A stretch of 64,000 nt of DNA from Nothopassalora personata (lineage: Eukaryota > Ascomycota > Dothideomycetes > Mycosphaerellales > Mycosphaerellaceae): NCBI GenBank assembly GCA_033816765.1, contig CM066287.1, positions 4,154,001-4,218,000 of the forward strand, written 5' to 3'. Below, piece by piece: positions 53,579 to 62,192 of this stretch; the stretch's first letter is position 1; the number at the start of each line of letters is the position of its first letter. The notes under the pieces are model-generated. The model was not told where the DNA came from, made no database searches, and saw only the letters and a program-made list of their open reading frames with translations. Position numbers and translations under genes: made by a program.

Positions 53579-54676
53579 CTAAGCTACCTTGACCACGACT
53601 TTGCCGAAATGGCCTCCCGAGGACAGGTACTTCAGTCCATCGTTGGCTTGATCGAAGGAGAAGACCTTGTCAACGACTGGATGAATCTGGTGCTCAGCAT
53701 AGAACTTCATCATCTCCTCGAACCGGTCTTTGGGGCCGTTGATGATGCCCTTCAACGTGACCGTACGACGAAGTGCGAGCACGTTGATGTTCAGCCTGTC
53801 CTTTGGATCGTCTTGCTTGCCAGATAGATAGCCAATCGAGTTGATGAGACCACCAAAGGCGATGCAATCGAAACTCTTGCGCAGAGTCTGAGCGCCACCC
53901 GTCTCGAAGATGATATCGGCACCTTCGTTTTCTGTGATGCGCATAACTTCGTTCTCCCAATCTGGCTTCGTTCTGTAGTTTATGCCGTAATCCGCTCCGA
54001 GCTTCTTGGCCTGCTCGAGCTTCTGGTCGGACGACGAAGTGATGATGGTTTTCAGACCAGCTGCATGCGCGATTTGCAGACCAGCTACAGACACTCCTCC
54101 AGTACCTTGGAGCACGACTGTCTCTCCGTCATGAACGTGCTGTCCCATCGGCCTCATGCCATTCAAGGCCATCCAGGCCGTGACTGAGGCGATGGGCAGA
54201 CAGCAAGCTTCTTCATCCTTGAGATAGTCTGGAACAGCGACCAAGGACTCTGCTGAGAAGGCTCGATACTCAGTCAAGACCCCGGGAAGTGGCAAGCCAA
54301 GCCCAGTGGCCATGTCCTTCTCTTTGATCTAAAAGCCATCAGCACCGTGCTTAGACACATTCTTGCCCGAACTTACTTGGCCCGTCAGGTGGCTTTGGTT
54401 AAAGATGGTAACGACTCGCTGGCCAGTCTTCCATGATGAAGACCCAGCATCGACTATCGTACCACAGGCATCAGAGCAAGGCACCAGCACCTCTGGCTGG
54501 GCGACGCTCTTGTGGTGGTTATAGTCTCCCTGACACACTTCTGTGTCACGATAGTTCAGAGACACTGCACGAATCTTGACAAGCACCTCGCCGTCTTTCG
54601 GCTTGGGCACGTCGGCGGTGGTGAATTTCAAGCTGTCCCGACCGCTCTGGTCGGTTTGCCATTGCTTTTGTGCCAT
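53579..54676 (-). CDS. Zinc-type alcohol dehydrogenase-like / quinone oxidoreductase (MDR)
   Basis: Exons 54377-54676 and 53579-54328 join to 1050 nt, 349 residues. MDR features: GEVLVKIRAVSLNYRDTEV near 30, PCSDACGTIVDAGS, the substrate domain GVLTEYRAFSAESLV, LPIASVTAWMAL, the Rossmann loop LQGTGGVSVAGLQIAH near 192, GADYGINYRTKPDWENEV and GADIIFETGG, with a C-terminus HFGKVVVKVA. The group includes NAD(P)H-dependent quinone or enoyl reductases; catalytic-zinc Cys/His/Cys ligands are not obvious, so a zinc-free enzyme is more likely. Single 48-nt intron. Substrate unknown. Confidence 0.9.
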
Positions 54677-55120
54677 TGTCTGTGTCTGCCGAGTGCTGTA
54701 GAACTAAGCGAGCTGGAGACGCAGCCACAAGGAAGGGCGTGAACGATATATCATCGTCCATCGTCGACAGCATTACTAACAGGAGCATCATCATTGCCTA
54801 TATAGTGAGGAAATGAGAATATGTTCCGAGAGAATGCCGAAGAGTTAAAGAAACTCGTTGGTGCAGGCACCTGCAGCTGCGTCATCGTCGGCTTCTTGAC
54901 TCTGCCGTGTGCCTTACGTACATCCATGTACTGTACAGTACATGGCGTGGACACGACAGAATATCTTACTATGAGGCAACAGACGAGTATAAGGACGAGC
55001 ACAGCATAGTATAGCGATGGAGACGAGGTGACCACCACATTCACCATCCCGTCAGTAACGATAAGCAACACAGTCGGCACCCGTCCGCAACCACGATCCA
55101 CGATCCACGATCCACGATCC
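54677..55120. promoter_or_regulatory. Divergent promoter region with a 7-bp tandem repeat
   Basis: 444 bases between the reductase and LMBR1 start codons. Four perfect copies of CCACGAT run from 55091 to 55118 and end two bases before the LMBR1 ATG at 55121. Confidence 0.5.
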
Positions 55121-57202
55121 ATGGGTGGGGACTACAGCACGGCGGCAGCATCGTCTGCCGGCAGTAACATCTTGGCGACCGTCTCCGTCCTCGCCATCGC
55201 GCTGCTTGCACTGCTGGTGATACGCCACTACCTTCCCTTGCGAAGCACACCCGGTTACCTGCTTGTGCCCGTCTTTCTGGCTCTCGCGCTCCCATGCAGC
55301 ATCATACTCCTCGTCCCAATCGACCTCGCCTCGGCGGCCGGCGATGAGGAAACGCGAGCAAGAGGCGTCTGGCTCCCAGAAAAGGTCAATCTGGTCGCGT
55401 GGAAGATCACATATTGGCTCACGTTCATGCTGACGTGGTTCATCCTTCCTCTGCTGGGCGAGTACTGCGACTCGGGATACCGGGATACGAGGAGTCGCGT
55501 GATATACTCTCTGAGAGCAAATGCGCGATACCAGTTGATTGTGCTAGGCACCGCGGTCGCCGGGCTGGTGTACTTCATTTGGGAGAATGGCCTGCACGTT
55601 GCTAGCATAAAGGGACTGGTGATGGCCCTCGCCTACGCATGGGGCTTGGTACTGGGCTTGGGTTTGATGGGCCATGGCTTGGTAGCACTACCGAGGCGGC
55701 TCTATCGCAATGCAAGCGTGAGCGAGAGGCTACGGCAACTCCAAACACAGGCACCAAAGGTCAATGACAGGTTGGGAGAGGCCATGGATAAGCTTGACGA
55801 GCTGGAGCGCACCGTCATGCAACTGAAACGCCACAAAGGTGGCGCATCTTCTGTGCAGCAAGAGTGGATTGACGAGCTTGCGGACACCTCAAGCCTGCCG
55901 GATCTACGACCTGGTATGACTGCTGCGATAAAAGCCACGAGTCCGAGCATTCCTGCTGTCGTCACAGACCGATACCTGGCAGACCTTACCCGCAAGCTCA
56001 AGCGAGCGCGGCATCGCAAGGCGAGATTCCAAGACGAATGGAGCAATCTCTGCCAACGAGCACAAGACACTCAAACGATTCTGGACTCGGGCTCCTCCAG
56101 AAAACTGGACTTTGGTCGCAGAAAACCTGGAGAAGGAGGCATGCTCGGCCGGCTGATAGTCCTCACTCCAACCATGCGGTACTACTTGCATGCAAGTGTC
56201 ATACCTTATGTTCGCATAGGCGTCGCTGGCGCACTCGGCATGGCATCGATACTCATCGTCTGGAGCGAACTCGTAAAGTCCTTGGCTCCATCACTCTCTG
56301 TCATCGGCCTGACAGTCGTGCATGGAAACAAGATCAACTTTGGCGGTCAAATTATCGCCGCAGCATGGTTGCTGTATATGGACATCACTGCTCTGTATGC
56401 CATATCTGACGTAAAAGTATGGGGCAATCGAGCTCTTGTCAAGCGGCAGACCTACGCCGAAAGCGCGACGTGGTACAGTCTGCAAGTCGCCAAACTGACA
56501 GTTCCGCTTTCGTACAACTTCATCACGATGATGCCATCTGCTGTATACAAGGAGACGATGTTCTTCAAGTTTCTGGGCCAGCTCATTAACCTCACGCCAC
56601 TGGGCCAAGGATTTAGCGCATTCTTCCCATGTTTCCTGGTCATCCCGGTTCTCGCGACACTCTTCAACGTCTACGGCAAGACTAAGAGTTGGTTCGGGTT
56701 CGGCGTTCTCGAAGACGAGAGCGAGGACAATCCCTCTGGCTTCGGAACTGGTGGATGGCGAGAAGGGAAAGCGTTGATTGACCGCGAATTACAGTCTCGT
56801 GGTGTCGAGGGTAACGTTGGTCTTGCCAGCAGAGGCGCTTCACTGGACTTGGAGCGAGGTGCCGCAGGTGCTTCTGCACCATCACGACGCGTTGCAGAAG
56901 ATCAACGAGGGCGAGGGCCATACAGGGACGAGGGGATTCGAGAGGCGAACAGACAATTCAACGCCATCACCAACCAGGAGCAAGATGATCAGGATGACAG
57001 TGCCCGCCACTTCTACCAGGATTTCACTGAGCGTGTATGGAACACCTTCGATACCGCGGAGCAACCGGAATGGATCAGGAATATCGGAAGTGCCTTCAAG
57101 GCGCCGAAATGGATGCAAAATGACTCGAGAGACGACAATAGAGGTTCTGCCTTGTCAAAATGGTTCGGAGGCCGCCCTGAAGATGGCCGGGTCCGGTTAT
57201 AG
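55121..57202 (+). CDS. LMBR1-like multi-pass membrane protein
   Basis: 693 residues from ATG 55121; an in-frame ATG at 55028 would only add 31 residues translated across the tandem repeat. About nine membrane segments: ILATVSVLAIALLALLVIR, YLLVPVFLALALPCSIILLV, WLTFMLTWFILPLLG, LIVLGTAVAGLVYFIW, LVMALAYAWGLVLGLGLMG, then a large cytosolic loop with a coiled coil (DRLGEAMDKLDELERTVMQL) and a second half with GVAGALGMASILIVWS, AAAWLLYMDITALYAI and FFPCFLVIPVLATLF. This topology and the LVPIDLA and YWLTF patterns are those of LMBD2/LMBR1 proteins. The C-terminal 130 residues are hydrophilic. Role unknown; relatives act in endosomal or lysosomal membranes. Confidence 0.85.
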   Translation: MGGDYSTAAASSAGSNILATVSVLAIALLALLVIRHYLPLRSTPGYLLVPVFLALALPCSIILLVPIDLASAAGDEETRARGVWLPEKVNLVAWKITYWLTFMLTWFILPLLGEYCDSGYRDTRSRVIYSLRANARYQLIVLGTAVAGLVYFIWENGLHVASIKGLVMALAYAWGLVLGLGLMGHGLVALPRRLYRNASVSERLRQLQTQAPKVNDRLGEAMDKLDELERTVMQLKRHKGGASSVQQEWIDELADTSSLPDLRPGMTAAIKATSPSIPAVVTDRYLADLTRKLKRARHRKARFQDEWSNLCQRAQDTQTILDSGSSRKLDFGRRKPGEGGMLGRLIVLTPTMRYYLHASVIPYVRIGVAGALGMASILIVWSELVKSLAPSLSVIGLTVVHGNKINFGGQIIAAAWLLYMDITALYAISDVKVWGNRALVKRQTYAESATWYSLQVAKLTVPLSYNFITMMPSAVYKETMFFKFLGQLINLTPLGQGFSAFFPCFLVIPVLATLFNVYGKTKSWFGFGVLEDESEDNPSGFGTGGWREGKALIDRELQSRGVEGNVGLASRGASLDLERGAAGASAPSRRVAEDQRGRGPYRDEGIREANRQFNAITNQEQDDQDDSARHFYQDFTERVWNTFDTAEQPEWIRNIGSAFKAPKWMQNDSRDDNRGSALSKWFGGRPEDGRVRL

Positions 57203-57294
57203 ATCTAGAAAAATGTCTGGTGTTAGGGTCGGCGTGGATTAGATTTGTGTACTCTATTTTAATCATGATAGATCACGTGTCATATATTTGACTA

Positions 57295-60200
57295 CTACTG
57301 CTGCTGGTGCTGTTGTTGACTCGCAGGAGTTGCGCCCAAAACCCACCCGAGGCCACTGGCTAGACCACCGGTGACAGCATTCGCCACCATGTCCCTCTTC
57401 CTGACCCTCGATTGATCATCACTGGGACTTGTTGGCCGATCGCTGCTCAGGCTGCCGGTAGACTGGTGCATACCCCGATCATACTCTCCAGAAGTCCTCG
57501 TGGCGTTGCGCAACGGAAATGCATTCTTGCTGAAGGCTTGCGCAACATTACGCGTGAGATCGAACATGCTGACCGGTGCGTCATTGTTGTCCATATTGGA
57601 AGCGCCCATCCTTCCCATTTCTCGTCGTTTCTGGTTGAGAATCAATTCAGGTTGCTCTCCCGACACTGTGAAGTTGCCAGGCAGCGCGCTTGATCCTCCA
57701 CTGATACGTTTGTCTGCACGGTCGTCGAAATCCTGCTCAGCTTGCTGCTGAGATAGCTGGAGGGTTGTCATCTCTTCTTCGCAGCGACGCCATGCTGCAA
57801 GGATCTCCGTGAGTGAGGAGACGGGCGCTAGTAATAGTGCTAGCGAAAGCAGTTCGGTGCGTTGTTCGAGGCGGCGAAGTGCAGGCGGTGATGCCGTAGC
57901 GCCGCGATACCGCCCTGCCAAGAATGCCGCGCGCCATGATACATCGTCGTCAGTAAGCTCGTTCTTCCCTCGACTCGAGCTCTTCCCGTGGCCCGGCTTT
58001 GGTGCGATATTATCTTTAGGTCTAGATGCATCGATGTCGACACCTGAAGGAGTCAATCTGTTGACGATGTACGAGTAGGCTGTCTCGAAGTCGTCTTCTC
58101 TCAGAGAAGCCTCAATGGCCATGAAGATAACACGACGCCCCGCGTGTTTAAGACGCTTTGAAAGCGCTTCTACCTCTGTCTCGTGGCTACCGTTTAGCGT
58201 CCCATCATCTTGGTCGTTAAGCCCTGCAGAGACCAGGTTCCGAGCAATGTCGATGAGATCGTCCAATTTCGTGTAGCTGCGCGGATTCTGTTCGAGCACC
58301 TTGTCAACCAGGGATAAAGGATCTTGGCTGACCCGGATGCTGACAGGCTGAAAAGGTACGCCATATTGAAGAGTGAGTGAGTAAAATGACAGCGCGTGAG
58401 TTGCTGCGATCAGAGCCGAGGCTTGTGAGAACTGCAAGCTCTCTGGGAAGTACTGGCGAAAGGCTGTAATGCTACAGTCATAGTCAGCGGGGTTCGGCCT
58501 TGATGTCGAGTGGGAACTTACATATCATTGGCCTTCTTGACACCGCCTCTGGTTTTGTTGCCGTTCGATGCGCTGTCATACGATTCCATAACCTTATCTA
58601 ATACCACACGTTCGAAGCGTGCTGGCGGTAAACAGCCTTTTGAATCATCGCTGAACTGAAGCCTGATGGCCAGTTGGTAGCCTGTCGGTCACTCTCAGTC
58701 AGCGATACTCAGTCTTTGCAACCGTGGTCTGTCTTCTTCGGACACAACGAATGGGAAGCTGAGATCTTGATCTTCCAAATCACCGAGTGCATTTGCATTT
58801 TGGACAGGGTCTATGTCTTCCACTGGCCAACACGTAAGTGCGATGCTAAAGTGAAGGAAACGTCGAGGAGAGTGCGTCAGGGAGGTTGGATGCAAGTCTG
58901 CGCGTGAGGAACAGGTTGCAAACTTACAGCTGGTCTCGGTGAAAGCTTTGAGCATTTCCTCCTCGAAGTCATCCTTCTGTATCTTGCCCAACACACCCGC
59001 GCCTGCATCAGGGGATTCTGTATCGGCTTCGATGCCCCAATTCCAGAGCCACAGAAGCTTTGCTCGATCAGACACCCATTGCGCATCATCCTTACGAGGT
59101 CCGGTCTTCATCAAATGACGGAGGATCTTCTTCAACACGTCTAGTTGTTCTTCTGCCGATGCATAGAAATGGAGTCTCGCCACATTGACCAGAGAAAGAG
59201 GGTACCCCAGACCCGAGAACTGGTAAGCACTGTAGACCATCATTTGAAGTAGCATATAGGTTTCCACCCTTGGCGTGGTCATCGGATGTTCAGGGCGCAA
59301 TAGTGCGTCAGGAAAGAGGTCAGTCACAGTCTGCGACTGGTCCAGCTTCGTTGCGTATCGCTCGATTTTGGGCAGAGACTCGACGCTAGAAGCCAGGTCC
59401 GGAGGTGGAACGAAGTCAAGAAGTTCTGCCAACTTGGCGAGGATGTTGTGTGCTCTGCGGATAGTCTCCTCGGTGTCATCCTGGGCAGCATAACAACTAG
59501 CGAAAGCAGCCTGCGCGTACTGCAACTCAAGCTTCTGCTGCTCATCTTCGTCGAGGTACTGGACGCCTGCTCGATCGTATCCTCCGATATCGATGTCCAT
59601 CGGTCCATCCCAATCCTCAACTGCCTGGGAGACAATGTCAAAGTTGGTGACCGCGTGCTTCACTAGCCACTCGTAAATGTATTCCCAATCGTGCCCGGTC
59701 TTGTCCCCTTCTTTGACGCCCTCCAGCCCTATCTTCCGCACGCCTTGGGAAACTCTGTCCACGTCGTCACTGGGATCGTGCTGTTCATGGTTCAAGCGCC
59801 TCCGTTTTCGCTCGGTGTGGCCATACATCCACGGACCGACCAAGCTCTTAATATCGCGGCCTATATGCTCCTTGTCCGGAAGCTCAGTCGCATGCTCTGC
59901 ATCTGTGGCTGACCCTTTTCGCAGTAGAACTTCCACGCCCTGTCGCTCGTCCAACTTCTCAAAGTCAGCCAATGGCATGGCACGAGTGCTGTCGTCCGGG
60001 TAGTACTCGAAGCTAAGGCGCAGTAGCGGAAGTACAACGGAAATGTACCATGTGCGCATGAACGGGTTGCGGTCTAAGAAAGGCTCGATCAAAGCAGGCA
60101 CGAGGTTGAGCAGACCCGTCTCCGAATCGATGCGGTATGCGCGGTGGCACAGGAACCGAGTGAGAAAATCCTTGGGCGCATGGGGCGGAAACGCTGGAGA

Positions 60201-60527
60201 GGACAATGGCAAGAGGTGGAGCTTCTTGACACGCCTCTCCGCCTGCTCGCTGGTCAGGTCGGCCACTGATGCCGTACTGACGTGCACATCTTCCCGCTCG
60301 GTGTCGATGTACAGCCGTGTCGAGACCTCCGTCACGTAGGCAGTGTACTCCTGCGGGTCGAGGGCTTCGGGCAGATATGTCAGGAGTATTCGCAGCACCA
60401 GTTCCGGGTCCAGCGCATCGAGGCGGGTGGGCGTGAAGGAGTGCAGCGCCTTGATGTTGGACTCAGTGGCAAGGTGGACCGTCAGCAGCACACAGTGTGC
60501 CGGCGTCAGGTCTTTCGTCTCCCCCAT
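57295..60527 (-). CDS. SEC39: SEC39 domain protein, ER tethering complex subunit
   Basis: Exons 58928-60527, 58522-58681 and 57295-58471 total 2937 nt, 978 residues from ATG 60527 (MGETKDLTPAHCVLLTVHLA). The alpha-solenoid is typical: LLWLWNWGIEADTESP, GVLGKIQKDDFEEEMLKAF joined across intron 1 to YQLAIRLQF, then NKTRGGVKKANDIITAFRQY, AATHALSFYSLTLQYGVPFQ and QDPLSLVDKVLEQNPRSYTK. SEC39 with DSL1 and TIP20 tethers COPI vesicles at the ER. Intron 1 (58682-58927, 246 nt) is long for this window and stays open in the upstream frame to a TGA at 58695. The C-terminus is Gln/Ser-rich. An ATG at 60608 would add 27 residues. Confidence 0.92.
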
Positions 60528-60704
60528 GGTGGAGGGCGCGGAGACATGGGTAGGTGAAAGATGGTCAGAGGTGTTCACAGGTTGTGGTGGTCGAGAATCT
60601 TGGATCAAGCTTCAGGCGGTGGCCTAGGCTTACAAAACCGGCAAATACGCGTATTCGAAATCCTCACTCGCTGCACTCGCTCTTCCTCAACAACCATCAA
60701 CAAT

Positions 60705-60880
60705 ACTGCTGCGACTCGCCAACTGCTGCGACTCGCCATTGTCGCACAACAACACTGCTGCGACTCGCCATTGTCGCCTACAATCGTAGCGAGTCGCGGC
60801 GGTATTGTCCTCCTACTGCGCAGGTGAGTTGGGCTCCTTAATAATAGCAGACAGTAAGTATTAAGGAGCTCACCTCACTT
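60705..60880. repeat. Direct and inverted repeat cluster at the edge of repeat-rich DNA
   Basis: ACTGCTGCGACTCGCC occurs three times (from 60705, 60722 and 60754). GCGACTCGC at 60760-60768 faces GCGAGTCGC at 60789-60797 with inner arms ATTGT/ACAAT, a clean hairpin. A second perfect 10-bp inverted repeat, CTCCTTAATA at 60834-60843 and TATTAAGGAG at 60859-60868, is flanked by GGTGAG and CTCACC. This looks like transposon-end or MITE-type sequence. Confidence 0.6.
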
Positions 60881-60886
60881 GCTATT

Positions 60887-61256
60887 GTCACATTATGGCG
60901 GCGGGTATATCAACTTCTACTGCTGTTACTATTTCTTCGACTCTACACTTATCGACATGTACAAATCTAACTATAGACGACTTACTTAGCGATATTGGCC
61001 TTAGAACAACGACAACGATAGCGACAGCGATAGCGACAGTACACCTAATCCGCGCTTACCCTTATAAACGCGGCTATCACTACAGCTTACGATAGCGTAA
61101 GTGCGATTCCGACTCGTTAGGCGCACGTAGGTAGACTAATGTTTAAACCTATAGTGCATACCGCCGCCCTCGTACCGCCGATACCGACGATTTCTACTAC
61201 GTGAGCGAGTCGACATAGGCACAATAGCTAGGAGACTCGTAGAAGATAGACAAGGG
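60887..61256. other. TpA-rich, probably RIP-altered remnant
   Basis: Many TpA steps and stop codons in all frames (for example ACTATAGACGACTTACTTAG), short GCGACAGCGATA repeats near 61015-61040, no gene. The composition differs from the euchromatin to the left. Confidence 0.45.
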
Positions 61257-61665
61257 TGTTACGGTTCTGATCTGGGGCTGAAGGAAGCTAACCAATCAGA
61301 CCTCCACAATTGGTGGGCGCTTCCGCCCGAGAAGTGCTCTCTCACCCGCAGGAATAAAACCAAGGAACCGAGAGAGCAACTGAAGTGATCTCCTTGATCT
61401 CGTTGATCTCGGTGATCTCGAGAGAGCATGGAGAGCATGGAGAGCACGGAGAGCAAACGCTCTATCTCCTTTGTATTTAGGAACGCTAGAAACCCTTATG
61501 GTTCTGATGCGTTCAACTCATGTTACTATCTCACTGATTGGAATACAACTCTTATTCCTATCATTTATCTTCGCTCAGCTTGCTTCAGCCTCTCCAAAGA
61601 ATAATACCGCCACGTGACTTGACTTATCTCTCTTTTGAGACTAGCCCTGGAACGAGACAATAACA
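61257..61665. repeat. Candidate LTR (409 bp, TGTTA...TAACA)
   Basis: The segment begins TGTTACGGTTCTGATCTGGG and ends GAGACAATAACA, a 5-bp perfect inverted terminus with TG...CA ends as in LTRs. Inside are an AATAAAA signal-like site near 61352, GATCTC(C/G)TT-type repeats and three ATGGAGAGC-like repeats near 61427-61455. No matching target-site duplication is seen (AAGGG left, CTACT right), and no second copy lies in the window, so it may belong to an element only partly contained here. Confidence 0.35.
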
Positions 61666-61671
61666 CTACTT

Positions 61672-61730
61672 CTAGCGAGGCTAGCGAGGTTAGTAAGGCT
61701 AGCGAGGTTAGTGAGGCTAGCGAGTCTAGT
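61672..61730. repeat. Imperfect 10-bp minisatellite
   Basis: About six units of CTAGCGAGG(C/T) with C-to-T and G-to-A variants (TTAGTAAGG, TTAGTGAGG). One frame across it encodes a Ser-Glu-Ala repeat (SEASEVSKASEVSEASES) and continues into a coiled-coil-like stretch interrupted by a TAG near 61784, as if CAG had mutated to TAG. Confidence 0.6.
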
Positions 61731-61865
61731 ACTTGCCCTACTAATAATATATCGACTCGCTTGGCCGCGGTAGAGGATCGTATTTAGCAATTAGAGGGTA
61801 CTATTAGCCGCTTAATTGAATTTATTAGCGGTCTACTAGGTAGCGAGTTAGTCGCTAAATTTCGC

Positions 61866-62192
61866 TCTTAGTAATAATATAATATTAAGTAGTCTACCTC
61901 CTGTCTATGTACTACGAGTCTATACTTCCCTCTACTTTTTCGGTCTTAGCTGCCTCGTAGATAGCTCGATAACAAGCCTATTTCTCGGTGCCTTTACACG
62001 CTAGTTGTCGTTAGGTAGACTCTAAAGCAATAGCTACGAGTCTAGCAGATAATGTGAGTAGATTGATGTATTGAAGAAGATCTACGAAAGCGAGAGAGAG
62101 AGATAAGCTCGAAAAAAAAAAGGGGTCCTGCCTAATGCGGACTAGTGCATCGGCAAAACCGGTGGGACCAGTGAATGGGCCCCAGCATCAAG
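61866..62192. other. Unassigned AT-rich spacer before the copia ORF
   Basis: TA-rich, stop-rich sequence with no gene, ending with an A10 run near 62112 and then the 3' flank of the retrotransposon frame. Confidence 0.4.
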
